A DNA stretch of 64,000 nt from Cytobacillus gottheilii (GCF_001636345.1 NZ_KV440945.1:1146975-1210974), one strand, 5' to 3'. Numbered from the stretch's first letter, positions 28,617-39,191 are shown. The notes: generated by a model not told the origin, from the letters alone. Translations and numbers: made by a program.

Positions 28617-29396
28617 TCAGTTATTTCGAATCAGCTTTTTTTCAAGCAATTCGACAAGCTGATACATAACGGTTGCTAGAACAGCAATGACAAGCAGTGC
28701 AAGCATCACTAATGTAAAATTGAATACTTGGAATCCATAAATAATCATATACCCTAATCCCTTGGAAGCAACGAGAAATTCTCCGACAATAACCCCAACC
28801 CACGATAACCCGACATTCACTTTCAATGTGGAAATAATGACAGGAAATGAGGATGGGAGAATGGCCTCTTTAAAAATCTGTTTTCTGGTACCTCCGAAGG
28901 TTTGCATAACCTTCACATAGTTTGGATCAACTTCCCTAAAGGCGGTATATACAACAATGGTTGTGATGATGATTGAAATGATGGCACCCATTGCCACAAT
29001 AGATGTAAAGCTTGGTCCGAGAGCAACGATTAAAATAGGGCCAAGCGCTACCTTAGGCATGGAATTTAAGATTACTAAATAAGGATCCAGTATTTTTGAG
29101 AGCATAGGCGACCACCAGAGGACAGCAGCCAGCAAAGTTCCTAAAAGTGTTCCTAATATGAACCCAAGAACCGTTTCACCTAATGTATAGCTTAAATCAG
29201 CCAAAAGACTCCCATCTGCCATTTTATCAAGAAATAATGCCCATACTTTAGAAGGTGAACTGAAAATGAGGGGATCGATCCACTGCAGTTGACTGGCAAT
29301 CTCCCAAATAGCAAAGAAGACGATAAAAATAACGATTTGATAGAAACGAATCCATCTCTTCTCTTTTTTTAATGATTGGATGTATTGGTTATGCAA
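28617..29396 (-). CDS. ABC transporter permease (SsuC/YtlD type)
   Basis: This is an integral-membrane subunit of an ABC importer for small organic ions. The 259-aa protein has about six hydrophobic segments. The permease coupling motif lies in [23 protein letters not shown] near residue 175. A TTG at 29396 starts five bases after the ATPase gene stop. The ORF is open 93 bases further, but that part lies within the ATPase gene. The ribosome site is weak, so the start is uncertain. Confidence 0.85.
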   Translation of the reverse strand: MHNQYIQSLKKEKRWIRFYQIVIFIVFFAIWEIASQLQWIDPLIFSSPSKVWALFLDKMADGSLLADLSYTLGETVLGFILGTLLGTLLAAVLWWSPMLSKILDPYLVILNSMPKVALGPILIVALGPSFTSIVAMGAIISIIITTIVVYTAFREVDPNYVKVMQTFGGTRKQIFKEAILPSSFPVIISTLKVNVGLSWVGVIVGEFLVASKGLGYMIIYGFQVFNFTLVMLALLVIAVLATVMYQLVELLEKKLIRNN

Positions 29397-29400
29397 AATT

Positions 29401-30183
29401 TTAGTATTCGTCTTTTGTTCCAAGGGATTCCAGCTCCTTCCATATCGTTTGGAAAATATCAGAATAGGCAGGATGATTTCGTGCATCAAATGGGGTGCTG
29501 TCTCTTAATTCCTTTGGAATGATAAACGTTTTATGAATTTGCCCTGGTCCAGCTGAAAATAGGAATACCCGGTCACTCATTGCAATTGCTTCTCCTATAT
29601 CATGGGTGACTAAAATAGCCGTTTTCTTAAATGATTTTAGCGTGTTTGAAACGAGATCCTCGAGCTTGAGTTTTGTCTGATAATCGAGCGCAGAAAAAGG
29701 TTCATCCAGCATAAGCAGCTTCGGTTCTGTTGCGAGCGTTCTTACTAAAGCTGCTCTTTGACGCATGCCTCCTGATAATTGTTTCGGAAATTGTGACTCA
29801 ACCCCTACAAGGCCCATTTCTTCCAGTAAACGAATGGTCGTTTCTCTGTTTTCTTCATTTAAACGGCCCGCAACCTTTAAACCAAGTAAAATATTCTCTT
29901 CAATTGTTTTCCAGGGAAAAAGATAATCCTGCTGCAGCATATACCCAATATCATGCTGAAGCGATTGAACAGGCTGATTCTTAAGTGTTACATCTCCTTC
30001 CGTTGGAGATAGCAGTCCGGCGATGATTGATAGCAACGTCGTTTTCCCGCATCCGCTTGGGCCAAGAAAGGAAACAAATTCCCCTTCTTCGACCGTGAGC
30101 GAAACATCGGATAGGGCCGTAACTGCACTGGTCTTTGTAAAATAGGTGTGATGTATTCGATCAATTTTTAAGAAATCCATCAT
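29401..30183 (-). CDS. ABC transporter ATP-binding protein (SsuB/YtlC type)
   Basis: This is the cytosolic ATPase of the importer. The 260-aa protein has Walker [10 protein letters not shown] near residue 40, Q-loop [10 protein letters not shown], signature [10 protein letters not shown] near 140, Walker [13 protein letters not shown] and H-loop VTHD. GAGGAGG lies before tandem ATG codons (30183 and 30180); the second has better spacing. The substrate may be an aliphatic sulfonate or a thiamine-precursor pyrimidine; the sequence does not decide. Confidence 0.92.
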   Translation of the reverse strand: MMDFLKIDRIHHTYFTKTSAVTALSDVSLTVEEGEFVSFLGPSGCGKTTLLSIIAGLLSPTEGDVTLKNQPVQSLQHDIGYMLQQDYLFPWKTIEENILLGLKVAGRLNEENRETTIRLLEEMGLVGVESQFPKQLSGGMRQRAALVRTLATEPKLLMLDEPFSALDYQTKLKLEDLVSNTLKSFKKTAILVTHDIGEAIAMSDRVFLFSAGPGQIHKTFIIPKELRDSTPFDARNHPAYSDIFQTIWKELESLGTKDEY

Positions 30184-30232
30184 CGGCCTCCTCTTTTTCT
30201 AAGTGATATAGCATTCTATTAAATTGTTTTTA

Positions 30233-30382
30233 GCTTGTCGCGGCTGGTCAAGCCGCCGGAGCTTTTCTACTGTCTAGCTCCGGCGGCTAGCCGCTCGAGG
30301 TCATAAGTCAATCTGTCCAAAAGGTTAAAGAACAACCTTCGGGCCAGCTCGCCTTATGCTTGTCGCGGCTGGTCAAGCCGCC
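30233..30382. repeat. Dispersed repeat inside the ytl ABC operon
   Basis: A 25-mer beginning GCTTGTCGCGGCTGGTCAAG occurs at 30233-30257 and again at 30358-30382. Each contains the dyad GCGGCT/AGCCGC. Between them lies TGTCTAGCTCCGGCGGCTAG...GCTCGAGGTCATAAG, a sequence type scattered through Bacillus and Geobacillus genomes. It fills the gap between the binding-protein and ATPase genes of one transcription unit. Confidence 0.82.
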
Positions 30383-30392
30383 TGTGCTTTTC

Positions 30393-31388
30393 TTATTCCA
30401 TAACACCTTCTGCGAATTCGGTGTTAACAAGTTCTTCATAATCAATTCTTTTTGGTAGTTCTCCTGCTTCGTCCATAATGTTCTGCAGGTTATCCCATTC
30501 TTCTTCGTCAAGGATCGGATCTGTCGCGAATGAGCCTTGACTTTTATAGCGATCGACTGCCATTTCGATGATTTCGGTATCTGTGTCTTCAAAGTAGCCG
30601 TTAATGGCTTCAGCAGTTTCCTTTGCACTGTGCGAATCTACCCATTGCTGTGCTTTGTAGATTGCTCTTGTAAATTTCTCAACAGTTTCTTTGTTTTCTT
30701 CCATATAACTGTCTTTTGTCATAAAAGTTGTGTAAGGCAAATGACCTGATTCAACCCCAAACGAAGCGACAATGTGGCCGATGCCTTCTTTTTCAAAAAC
30801 ACTTGCAGTTGGTTCAAATAATTGAACAAATTCTCCTGTTCCCGAAGAAAAGGATGGTGCAATGTTTGCAAAGTCAATATTTTGGATAAGGTTTAAATCA
30901 TTGTGCGGATCAATTCCATGTTTTTTTAATGTGAATTCACCAGCCATTTGCGGCATACCGCCTTTACGCTGGCCAAGGAAGGTGCTGCCTTCTAACATAT
31001 CCCAAGAAAAATTATCAATTTTTTCACGGGAAACTAAAAAAGTACCGTCTGTTTGAGTAAGCTGTGCAAAATTAATGACCGGATCATTTGCTCCCTGAGC
31101 TGCAACGTAAATAGAAGTTTCAGAACCAACAAGTGCAACATCAATACTATCGGAGAGCAATGCAGTCATTGTTTTATCTCCGCCTGCTGTTGTGGTAAGC
31201 TCGATATCAAGCCCCTCTTCCTCAAAAAAGCCTTTTTCAATGGCGACATATTGAGGTGCATAAAAAATGGAGCGCGTAACCTCGCCAATTTTTACTTTTT
31301 GCAGATCGCTGCTTCCGCAGGCTGCCAGTGGAATAATAAGTACAAATATAAGCAAAATAGAGAAACTGATTTTTAGAGATTTTTTCAT
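30393..31388 (-). CDS. ABC transporter substrate-binding lipoprotein (NMT1/SsuA-like, YtlA type)
   Basis: The signal peptide ends in LAAC (lipobox, Cys24), followed by a periplasmic-binding-protein type II fold. Family-like segments include FYAPQYVAIEKGFFEEEGLDIEL near residues 42-62 and the ligand-region GSETSIYVAAQG. The 331-aa protein is the first gene of the minus-strand set binding protein-ATPase-permease. No TPP riboswitch or S-box was seen upstream, so the ligand is not defined. Confidence 0.9.
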   Translation of the reverse strand: MKKSLKISFSILLIFVLIIPLAACGSSDLQKVKIGEVTRSIFYAPQYVAIEKGFFEEEGLDIELTTTAGGDKTMTALLSDSIDVALVGSETSIYVAAQGANDPVINFAQLTQTDGTFLVSREKIDNFSWDMLEGSTFLGQRKGGMPQMAGEFTLKKHGIDPHNDLNLIQNIDFANIAPSFSSGTGEFVQLFEPTASVFEKEGIGHIVASFGVESGHLPYTTFMTKDSYMEENKETVEKFTRAIYKAQQWVDSHSAKETAEAINGYFEDTDTEIIEMAVDRYKSQGSFATDPILDEEEWDNLQNIMDEAGELPKRIDYEELVNTEFAEGVME

Positions 31389-31511
31389 AAGTAAATAATC
31401 CTCCTTTACAAACTAACTTGGTGTAAATGCCTAAAATATCGTATGAATAAGGGCGGAATGTGTGATTGCCTATAAAAGAAAAATTATTGTTATCTGACGG
31501 AGCTGACTTAC

Positions 31512-32291
31512 ATGAAACATTTACATTCTAAAATTCGTTTTCCATCGCCGCATCCAGAGGTTGATCTCTTTCTCGTCACTTTTTACGGTGATGGGCTGCT
31601 GATGAAAGGCCTGTTGGCAGAGCCTAAAGCAGATGGACAGTATGAAGGGTTTCTTTATCTAAGAGGCGGAATCAAAAACGTAGGTAAAGTAAGACCATCA
31701 AGGATTACCCAATTTGCGTCAGAGGGATTTATTGTTTTTGCCCCTTTTTATAGAGGAAATCAAGGGGGAGAAGGGAATGAGGATTTTGCAGGAGAAGACA
31801 GGGGCGACGCCTTTGCTGCCTTTGAATTAGTAGAATCGCATCCTCGTGTAAAAAATGTCCATGTCTTTGGATTTTCAAGAGGCGGTGTAATGGCGCTTTT
31901 AACAGCCATTCAATTCCCTCAGACTGCATCTGTTGTCACCTGGGGCGGTGTATGTGATATGTCACTGACATATGTGGAACGCAAGGACCTCCGCAGAATG
32001 ATGAAAAGGGTGATTGGGGGAACACCAGCAAAATTTCCTGATGAATACCGTTCCCGAACTCCTTTATATGAGTTGGAGAAGGTGGCAGCACCTGTATTAA
32101 TCATTCACGGTGTTAAAGATCAGAATGTGTCAATAGAACACTCTTATCGGCTTGAGAAGCGTTTAACTGAGCTTCAGAAACCATATGATAGCTGGTATTT
32201 TAAAGAATACACACACTATTTCCCTCCAGCTATGAACAGGAAAATAGTCAAAGACTTAACCGCCTGGATGAAAAAACAAACCCAGACATGA
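31512..32291 (+). CDS. ytmA: Alpha/beta hydrolase, prolyl-oligopeptidase-like (YtmA)
   Basis: The 259-aa cytosolic hydrolase has an oxyanion region FLYLRGGIK, the nucleophile elbow GFSRGG near residue 122, an Asp in GVKDQNVS and a catalytic-type His in EYTHYFP. Gene order with ytmB and pckA matches B. subtilis. The substrate is unknown. It starts at ATG 31512 behind a GACGGAGCTGA site. Confidence 0.88.
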   Translation: MKHLHSKIRFPSPHPEVDLFLVTFYGDGLLMKGLLAEPKADGQYEGFLYLRGGIKNVGKVRPSRITQFASEGFIVFAPFYRGNQGGEGNEDFAGEDRGDAFAAFELVESHPRVKNVHVFGFSRGGVMALLTAIQFPQTASVVTWGGVCDMSLTYVERKDLRRMMKRVIGGTPAKFPDEYRSRTPLYELEKVAAPVLIIHGVKDQNVSIEHSYRLEKRLTELQKPYDSWYFKEYTHYFPPAMNRKIVKDLTAWMKKQTQT

Positions 32292-32330
32292 TAAAATAAC
32301 ATAAATGAGTAATATGGAGGAGCGATCATA

Positions 32331-32573
32331 ATGGGAATGCCATTAGAATTAAATACAATGATTGTGACAAAAGGGAAAGAAAAAAGACTTGATGAAAATA
32401 ATTTTAAGCTGACGAAAGACGGATATCGCCTTTATCCGCTAGACATCCCTCTTGAAGTGAAGAAAACAAAAGACGGTGAACTGAGCGGAACGGGCATCAT
32501 TCAAACATTGACACTTGAAGATAATCAGACCACGATTACCTACAAACTGATTGCCTTAAAAAGCACTAATTAA
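32331..32573 (+). CDS. ytmB: YtmB-like protein (DUF2584)
   Basis: The 80-aa protein begins MGMPLELNTMIVTKGKEKRL and is a small beta-rich domain of unknown function, conserved beside pckA in Bacillus. A strong ATGGAGGAGCGATC site precedes ATG. It is 39 bases from ytmA and probably cotranscribed. Confidence 0.86.
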   Translation: MGMPLELNTMIVTKGKEKRLDENNFKLTKDGYRLYPLDIPLEVKKTKDGELSGTGIIQTLTLEDNQTTITYKLIALKSTN

Positions 32574-32611
32574 AAACAACCCCAATCCGTCAATGGATTG
32601 GGGTTGTTTTA
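32574..32611 (+). terminator. Bidirectional terminator after ytmB
   Basis: The stem AAACAACCCCAATCC...GGATTGGGGTTGTTT has T-rich ends on both strands. It lies between convergent ytmB and pckA. Confidence 0.93.
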
Positions 32612-32678
32612 TTATTTTCATTTGGAGTATCCATGCAAATAATCTTTTGTCTTCTTCTTTCGAAGCGGCAAAGTTTCT

Positions 32679-34265
32679 TTACACCGCTGGTCCGCCTTTT
32701 ACAATAATGTCATCTGCCACATGATCAAACTTTTTAAAGTTGTCGCGGAATTTGGCTGCAAGTTCTTTCGCTTTTTTATTATAAGCTTCTTGGTCTGACC
32801 ACGTTTTGTGAGGCTGAAGTACTTCATCTGGAACGCCTGTTACATGAAGCGGAACATCTAAACCAAAGATTTCATTTTTGATGGTTTCAACATTGTTTAA
32901 TTCGCCTTCCAATGCTGCTTCTACCATTGCCCTTGTATAGGCAAGCTTCATGCGGCTTCCAGTACCGTATTCTCCGCCAGTCCAGCCCGTATTGACCAAA
33001 TAAACTTTTGTATTATGTTCATCCATTTTTTTGCCGAGCATTTCAGCATATTGTACTGCTGGAAGCGGCAGGAATGGCGAACCGAAGCAGGTAGAAAATG
33101 TTGCCTGCGGTGACGTAACGCCACGCTCTGTGCCAGCCAGCTTGGACGTATAGCCGCTCAAGAAATGATACATGGCCTGTTCTTTCGTAAGTTTAGAAAT
33201 AGGAGGCAGTACGCCAAACGCATCAGCCGTCAGGAAGATAATTGTATTTGGATGCCCTGCGACACTTGGATCAACAATATTATTAATTGCCTGTAATTGA
33301 TAGGCAGCTCTCGTATTCTCTGTCAGCGTGTTATCATCATAATCAGCTATTCTAGTTTCATGGTCTAGTGCAACATTTTCAAGAACTGCTCCAAAACGGA
33401 TTGCATTGAAAATCTGCGGCTCTTTTTCAGCTGCAAGATTAATGCATTTTGCATAGCAGCCGCCTTCGATATTAAATACGCCATTCGGTGACCAGCCGTG
33501 CTCATCATCTCCAATTAAACGACGATTGTTATCAGCTGATAAGGTCGTTTTTCCTGTTCCGGATAATCCAAAGAATAAGGCAACATCGCCCTCTCTTCCG
33601 ACATTGGCTGAGCAATGCATCGGGAGAATTCCGTTTTCAGGAAGTATATAATTCATAACTGAAAAAATTGATTTTTTCATTTCTCCAGCATATTCTGTTC
33701 CGCCAATCAGCACCGTGCGCCGTTCAAAAGAAATAATAATAAAAGTTTCGGATCCTGTGCCGTCAATCTCAGGATTTGCTTTAAAGTTTGGAGCTGAAAT
33801 AACAGTAAATTCAGACTTATGACCAGGCAGCTCATCAGCGGCTGGTCGGATAAAGAGCTGATGTGCAAACAAATTATGCCATGCGTATTCATTGATTACT
33901 TGAATGGGAAGGCGATGTTTTGCATCTGCACCTGCATATCCTTTAAAGACAAAAACTTCATCTTGATTTTTTAAATAAGTCAGGACTTTGTCATATAAAC
34001 GGGAAAATGCTTCTTCAGAAATCGGCTGGTTTACAGGGCCCCAATCAATTTTATCAATCGCTGAAGCTTCTTCAACAATATACTTATCTTTAGGGGAACG
34101 TCCTGTATATGTTCCAGTAGTGGCACGAACTGCGCCGGTAGAGGTTAACACACCTTCGCCCCTTTTTAATACTTTTTCAACAAGCTGCGGGACAGAAAGC
34201 TGAGTTTGAGTATGCTCGGAATTTAATAGTTGTGATAATCCGTTCGACAGGCTAACAGAGTTCAT
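32679..34265 (-). CDS. pckA: Phosphoenolpyruvate carboxykinase (ATP)
   Basis: The enzyme converts oxaloacetate and ATP to PEP in gluconeogenesis. The 528-aa protein shows [11 protein letters not shown] near residue 52, the P-loop [13 protein letters not shown] near 230 and GDDEHGW. Further signature segments are the Arg in TTGTYTGRS and [23 protein letters not shown] precedes ATG. Gene order pckA-metK (divergent) is as in B. subtilis. Confidence 0.97.
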   Translation of the reverse strand: MNSVSLSNGLSQLLNSEHTQTQLSVPQLVEKVLKRGEGVLTSTGAVRATTGTYTGRSPKDKYIVEEASAIDKIDWGPVNQPISEEAFSRLYDKVLTYLKNQDEVFVFKGYAGADAKHRLPIQVINEYAWHNLFAHQLFIRPAADELPGHKSEFTVISAPNFKANPEIDGTGSETFIIISFERRTVLIGGTEYAGEMKKSIFSVMNYILPENGILPMHCSANVGREGDVALFFGLSGTGKTTLSADNNRRLIGDDEHGWSPNGVFNIEGGCYAKCINLAAEKEPQIFNAIRFGAVLENVALDHETRIADYDDNTLTENTRAAYQLQAINNIVDPSVAGHPNTIIFLTADAFGVLPPISKLTKEQAMYHFLSGYTSKLAGTERGVTSPQATFSTCFGSPFLPLPAVQYAEMLGKKMDEHNTKVYLVNTGWTGGEYGTGSRMKLAYTRAMVEAALEGELNNVETIKNEIFGLDVPLHVTGVPDEVLQPHKTWSDQEAYNKKAKELAAKFRDNFKKFDHVADDIIVKGGPAV

Positions 34266-34479
34266 CTGATGAATACCTTCCTTTTTTTAGAATTAGTAGT
34301 ACAAAGTATGAAAGTGATTACATCTCTCGAATAGTATAACACATTTATATGAATAGTCTATACTATTTGTGTGTGTTATGAAAAAGAATTAAATAAATGT
34401 GCAACCCTCCCGGACTGTTTTTTACATACTTATAATGGAAATGTTAAAATAAAGAAAACAACGAAATGAGCTGATCAAA

Positions 34480-34854
34480 ATGAAAATGACCGTTTTATAT
34501 GATGGAACTTGTTCATTATGCAAGGAGTCGAGACGTCTTTTCGAAAAGCTCGATTGGCTGGATAAAATAAACTGGGTTTCTCTGCAGGAATATGAAAAAA
34601 CAAATGGGGAAACAGGGTACAATCAAAAAGAATTGCGCAAAGAAATTCATCTGATTACAGGCAGTGGAAAAGTTTTGAAAGGCTTCTATGCTGTAAGATT
34701 GATTATGCTTCAATGCCCGCCTGCTTTTGTGCCCGGTCTATTGATGTACTTCCCGCTCGTGCCCCTTATTGGAAAGCCTATTTATAAGATGGTTGCTAAA
34801 AATAGACATAAATTCTTCAGACGAAAATGTGATGATGGAAGCTGTGCTTTGTAA
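34480..34854 (+). CDS. Thiol-disulfide oxidoreductase DCC-family protein (YuxK-like)
   Basis: The 124-aa DUF393 protein opens with MKMTVLYDGTCSLCKES, the DxxCxxC motif that names the DCC family, followed by a C-terminal hydrophobic segment (PGLLMYFPLVPLIGKPIY). A redox role is assumed from the motif only. ATG 34480 or 34486 could start; the ribosome site is weak. Confidence 0.82.
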   Translation: MKMTVLYDGTCSLCKESRRLFEKLDWLDKINWVSLQEYEKTNGETGYNQKELRKEIHLITGSGKVLKGFYAVRLIMLQCPPAFVPGLLMYFPLVPLIGKPIYKMVAKNRHKFFRRKCDDGSCAL

Positions 34855-34903
34855 TAAATCCGATTGGTTTAATAAGGAATTAGAATTAGTTTAGAAAAAT
34901 AAA

Positions 34904-34933
34904 TTGACATTCTTTAGACTTGTGCGCTAATAT
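34904..34933 (+). promoter_or_regulatory. SigA-type promoter of the metK leader
   Basis: TTGACA (34904-34909) and TAATAT (34928-34933) are separated by 18 bases. They lie about 20 bases before the riboswitch aptamer. Confidence 0.75.
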
Positions 34934-34951
34934 TTACAGTTGAACGGATAC

Positions 34952-35130
34952 TCTCTTATCCCGAGCTGGTGGAGGGACAGGCCCTATGAAACCCAGCAAC
35001 CTGCTTATTTTTTAAAATAAGGCAAAGGTGCTAACCTGAAGCAAGGATCTAGTCCTTGAACGATAAGAGTGAAAGGCGCGAATTGATTTGCTTTCAACCT
35101 TTTCACTTGTGGGAAGGTTTTTTATTTTGC
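34952..35130 (+). promoter_or_regulatory. SAM-I (S-box) riboswitch with terminator, metK leader
   Basis: P1 CTCTTATC/GATAAGAG closes the aptamer (34952-35069). The invariant core GAGCTGGTGGAGGGACAGGC, CCTATGAAACCC and AGCAACC is present. Downstream, AACCTTTTCAC...GTGGGAAGGTT with a T6 tail (35096-35130) forms the terminator. AGTGAAAGG (35069-35077) can pair with CCTTTTCACT as antiterminator. SAM binding should thus shut off metK. Confidence 0.96.
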
Positions 35131-35314
35131 AGTCAGACGCTTTTTTATGGCGGCAGAATCAAGCGGATTTAACTTTCTGTAACCGCTGATTTTCGACCAA
35201 TTATAATAAAATCGCCATGTTTATTTCATACTACTAAGGGAATGAGTTCCGTATCAATTTAAGATTCATTGTCATACAATAATCTTGCCAATTTGAAGTT
35301 AGGGAGGAACCCAG

Positions 35315-36514
35315 ATGTCAACAAAACGCCGTTTGTTTACTTCTGAATCAGTAACTGAAGGTCATCCGGATAAAATCTGTGACCAGATTTCTGATGCTAT
35401 TTTAGATGCTATTCTTTCAAAGGATGCAAATGCACGTGTAGCTGCAGAAACGTCTGTCACAACAGGGCTTGTATTAGTTGCAGGAGAAATTACAACTTCT
35501 ACATATGTAGATATTCCAAAGATTGTTCGTGAAACAGTTAAAGAAATTGGCTATACACGTGCGAAATATGGATTTGATGCTGAAACATGTTCTGTTTTAA
35601 CATCCATTGATGAGCAGTCTGCAGATATTGCTATGGGTGTTGATCAGGCGCTTGAAGCGCGTGAAGGCCAAATGAGCGATGAAGAAATTGAAGCAATTGG
35701 AGCAGGAGACCAAGGTTTAATGTTCGGATTTGCTTGTAATGAAACAAAGGAGCTTATGCCGCTTCCTATTTCATTGGCTCATAAATTATCACGCCGTTTA
35801 ACTGAAGTTCGCAAAGAGGAAATTCTTCCTTACCTGCGCCCTGACGGTAAAACACAGGTAACAGTTGAGTATGATGAAAACAACAAACCAGTTCGCATTG
35901 ATACAATTGTTATTTCTACTCAGCACCACCCTGAAGTGACATTAGAGCAAATTCAGCGCAATTTAAAAGAATATGTCATTAACCCTGTTGTACCAAGTGA
36001 GTTAATTGACGAAAACACTAAATATTTCATTAATCCTACTGGCCGTTTCGTAATCGGCGGACCTCAAGGGGACGCTGGCTTAACAGGACGTAAGATTATT
36101 GTTGATACGTACGGCGGCTATGCACGCCATGGCGGCGGCGCATTCTCTGGTAAGGATCCAACTAAAGTGGACCGTTCTGCTGCTTATGCTGCTCGTTATG
36201 TTGCGAAGAACCTTGTAGCGGCTGGATTAGCTGATAAGGTTGAAGTTCAGCTTGCATACGCAATTGGTGTAGCACAGCCTGTATCCATTTCTGTAGACAC
36301 ATTTGGAACTGGCAAGGTATCTGAGGATGTTCTTGTTGATGTTGTCCGAAACAACTTTGACTTGCGCCCAGCAGGCATTATCAATATGCTTGATCTGCGC
36401 CGTCCAATCTACAAGCAGACTGCTGCATACGGACATTTTGGCCGTACAGACTTAGATCTTCCATGGGAGCGCACTGACAAAGCTGACGCTCTTCGTGCTG
36501 AAGCACTTCAGTAA
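35315..36514 (+). CDS. metK: S-adenosylmethionine synthetase MetK
   Basis: MetK makes SAM from methionine and ATP. The 399-aa protein shows [18 protein letters not shown] near residue 13, [10 protein letters not shown] near 130 and the phosphate loop [19 protein letters not shown] near 270. A strong GGGAGGAACC site precedes ATG. It is controlled by the S-box leader upstream. Confidence 0.98.
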   Translation: MSTKRRLFTSESVTEGHPDKICDQISDAILDAILSKDANARVAAETSVTTGLVLVAGEITTSTYVDIPKIVRETVKEIGYTRAKYGFDAETCSVLTSIDEQSADIAMGVDQALEAREGQMSDEEIEAIGAGDQGLMFGFACNETKELMPLPISLAHKLSRRLTEVRKEEILPYLRPDGKTQVTVEYDENNKPVRIDTIVISTQHHPEVTLEQIQRNLKEYVINPVVPSELIDENTKYFINPTGRFVIGGPQGDAGLTGRKIIVDTYGGYARHGGGAFSGKDPTKVDRSAAYAARYVAKNLVAAGLADKVEVQLAYAIGVAQPVSISVDTFGTGKVSEDVLVDVVRNNFDLRPAGIINMLDLRRPIYKQTAAYGHFGRTDLDLPWERTDKADALRAEALQ

Positions 36515-36537
36515 TAGCAGATAGCAATTAGCGAAAG

Positions 36538-36578
36538 AAGCTAATCATTGGTTTAGATGCCGATGGTTAGCTTTTTTT
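36538..36578 (+). terminator. Intrinsic terminator after metK
   Basis: The stem AAGCTAATCATTGG...CCGATGGTTAGCTT (one or two G:U pairs) is followed by T7. Confidence 0.9.
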
Positions 36579-36706
36579 ATTGTGGAGAGAGATTTTCAAG
36601 GGCTTAGGTCTTTGAAAGTGAGGAGGGATGCCTTTCTTTTGGAATGAGGAGAGGGGAGCGAAAGAGGTTGGTATGCAGGGCTTATTAATCTAGATATAGG
36701 GAAACA

Positions 36707-36972
36707 GAGGGTGAAAAGGGAGAAATACACCCTTAGGATTCAGAAAAAGGAGAAAGGAGTCGCGTAAAAGGGAGAAACATCCCACTATAATCCAGTAAAA
36801 GGAAAATGGTGTCGCGTAAAAGACAGAAACACCCCTCCAGAATCCAGAAAAAGGGAAATAGAGTCGCGCAAAAGACAGAAACACCCCACTATAATCCAGA
36901 AACAGGAAAACAGTGTCGCGCAAAAGACAGAAACACCCCTCTATAATCCAAAAAAAGAAAAATGCAGTCGTG
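36707..36972. repeat. 52-bp tandem repeat array (5 units plus partial)
   Basis: GTCGCG anchors recur at 36759, 36811, 36863 and 36915, and a degenerate one at 36967: exactly 52 bp apart. A first diverged unit begins at 36707. The unit consensus contains AAAAGACAGAAACACCCC, then CTATAATCCAGAAAAAGG. The last units are most alike and the first most diverged. The period is not a multiple of three, so this is not a coding repeat. Confidence 0.92.
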
Positions 36973-37295
36973 CCAAAAGGCCTCTACCAGTGAATTTTAC
37001 ATTTTAACACTCGACCAAATCCTAAATTAAGTCATCGCAGCCACAAACCATAATTAATGAAACATTTTCACATCTTTTTACGTCAAATGTATATAGGTGT
37101 AACGGCAGATGGTTATCCTTTTCGTAAATCGTCAAAGCTAAGAATGATACAACTTCCTGATTTCCTTCCATTTCCAATGAAAGTAACACGAATTTAATAC
37201 ATTAGATAGTGCCATTTTCAGCTATTTAGTGGTAGTATTAGAAGGTATTTGTGTTGAAAGTTTAAAGACTGAAAAGATAAGTGGGTGCTACATAC
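36973..37295. other. asnB upstream spacer
   Basis: About 320 bases of AT-rich DNA between the tandem array and asnB. I see no T-box, no other riboswitch and no convincing promoter pair, and no ORF with a ribosome site. Confidence 0.5.
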
Positions 37296-39191
37296 ATGTG
37301 TGGTTTTATAGGTTGCGTGCATAATCAGGCACAGCAAATCCGTGATGAAGCTAAAGAGCAATTTACAAAAATGAACAATGTGATTACACATAGAGGTCCA
37401 GATGATTCTGGCTATTATTACGATGATTATGTTCAGTTCGGTTTCCGCAGACTGAGTATTATTGATATTGAAAGCGGCCATCAGCCCCTAACATATGAGA
37501 ATGAACGCTACTGGATTATTTTCAATGGAGAGATTTATAACTATGTAGAACTCCGTGAAGAGTTAATTCAAGAGGGACTGACATTTGAAACGCATTCCGA
37601 CACGGAAGTGATCATTGCGCTGTTCAGTTATTATAAGGAAAAGGCCGTTGAAAAGCTTCGCGGCATGTTTTCATTTGTTATTTGGGATAAGCAGGAAGAA
37701 CGTTTATATGGCGCGCGTGATCCTTTTGGCATCAAGCCGTTCTTCTATTTTGATGATGGAGAGAAAACATTCTTTGCTTCTGAAAAGAAGAGTATTATGC
37801 TGGCTCAGCAAAATGATGTTATTAACTATGAATCGCTTCAGCATTATTTAACCTATCAATTTGTGCCTGAACCGTTTACGATGACAGATGGTATCCATAA
37901 GCTTGAACCTGGCCATTATTTCACGAAAAAAATGGGCGAAAAGATGGAGATTAAGCGTTATTGGAAAGCATCCTTCCACCCTGTTCAAAAATCAGAAACA
38001 GATTTTATTAAAGAAATAAAAGATGTAATGTTCGATTCAGTTAAAATGCATATGAGAAGTGATGTGCCGGTTGGCTCCTTCTTATCGGGCGGTATAGATT
38101 CTTCTATTATTGCGTCCATTGCTAAAGAATATCATCCATCCATTAAAACGTTCTCAGTTGGTTTTGAGCACAACGGCTTTAGTGAGGTAGATGTGGCACA
38201 GGAAACGGCTGAAAAGCTCGGTGTTGAGAATATCAGCTATATTATTACGCCGGAAGAGTATATGAATGAAGTGCCAAAGATTATGTGGCATATGGATGAT
38301 CCGCTTGCAGATCCAGCATGTGTACCGCTTTATTTTGTTTCGCGTGAAGCACGAAAGCACGTTACTGTTGTGCTGTCTGGTGAAGGTGCAGACGAATTAT
38401 TTGGCGGATATAATATTTACCGAGAGCCTCAATCGCTAGAAATGTTCAACAAAATTCCTGCGGTCGGAAAATCGTTTTTGCGTTTAATAGCAAAAATGAT
38501 GCCAGAGGGCATGAAAGGTAAAAGCTTTATTGAACGCGGCGTAACGCCAATGGAAGAGCGCTATATTGGAAATGCCAAGATGTTTACAGAACAGGAAAAG
38601 AAAAATCTCCTTCATGTGTATAACGATGGTTTGAAATATACAGACATCACAAAGTCGCTTTATGCGGAAAGCCGCGGTTATGACCCAGTTGATACGATGC
38701 AGTATATTGATATTCATACTTGGATGCGCGGAGATATTCTTCTTAAAGCAGATAAAATGACAATGGCACATTCTCTTGAACTTCGTGTGCCTTTCCTTGA
38801 TAAAGAAGTGTTTAAAGTGGCTTCAACTATTCCGACCAGCTTAAAAACGGCGAATGGCACGACTAAATATATTCTACGTAAAGCTGCTGAAGGTGTTGTG
38901 CCTGATCACGTCTTGAACAGGAAAAAGCTTGGATTCCCAGTTCCAATTCGTCACTGGCTAAAAAATGAAATGAATGAATGGGCGAAAAATATCATTCGTG
39001 AAAGCCAAACAGATCATTTAATTCAAAAGGATTATGTTTTAAGGCTTCTTGAAGATCATTGCCAAAATAAAGCAGATTACAGCCGTAAAATATGGACAGT
39101 GCTTATGTTTATGGTTTGGCATGCAGTCTATATTGAAAAGAAATACTCGTTTGAAGAAGAAGCGCTAAAAGCTAAACAGATGCAGCATTAA
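37296..39191 (+). CDS. asnB: Asparagine synthetase (glutamine-hydrolysing) AsnB
   Basis: AsnB makes asparagine from aspartate with glutamine as nitrogen donor. ATG 37296 is required because the next residue, Cys in MCGFIGC, must become the N-terminal nucleophile of the class II glutaminase domain; the ORF opens five codons earlier. The synthetase domain has the PPi loop SGGIDSSI near residue 262. The 631-aa protein matches B. subtilis AsnB in neighbourhood (metK-asnB). The ribosome site is modest. Confidence 0.96.
   Translation: MCGFIGCVHNQAQQIRDEAKEQFTKMNNVITHRGPDDSGYYYDDYVQFGFRRLSIIDIESGHQPLTYENERYWIIFNGEIYNYVELREELIQEGLTFETHSDTEVIIALFSYYKEKAVEKLRGMFSFVIWDKQEERLYGARDPFGIKPFFYFDDGEKTFFASEKKSIMLAQQNDVINYESLQHYLTYQFVPEPFTMTDGIHKLEPGHYFTKKMGEKMEIKRYWKASFHPVQKSETDFIKEIKDVMFDSVKMHMRSDVPVGSFLSGGIDSSIIASIAKEYHPSIKTFSVGFEHNGFSEVDVAQETAEKLGVENISYIITPEEYMNEVPKIMWHMDDPLADPACVPLYFVSREARKHVTVVLSGEGADELFGGYNIYREPQSLEMFNKIPAVGKSFLRLIAKMMPEGMKGKSFIERGVTPMEERYIGNAKMFTEQEKKNLLHVYNDGLKYTDITKSLYAESRGYDPVDTMQYIDIHTWMRGDILLKADKMTMAHSLELRVPFLDKEVFKVASTIPTSLKTANGTTKYILRKAAEGVVPDHVLNRKKLGFPVPIRHWLKNEMNEWAKNIIRESQTDHLIQKDYVLRLLEDHCQNKADYSRKIWTVLMFMVWHAVYIEKKYSFEEEALKAKQMQH

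Noticed and set aside
36690..36923. 77-aa hydrophobic minus-strand ORF
   Set aside because: It lies wholly within the 52-bp non-coding tandem array, whose period is not a multiple of three, and has no ribosome site.
36707..36972. Possible CRISPR array
   Set aside because: The whole 52-bp unit is repeated, with no unique spacers, and no cas genes are near.
37000..37295. T-box leader or riboswitch upstream of asnB
   Set aside because: No T-box core sequence, specifier stem or terminator/antiterminator pair is present.
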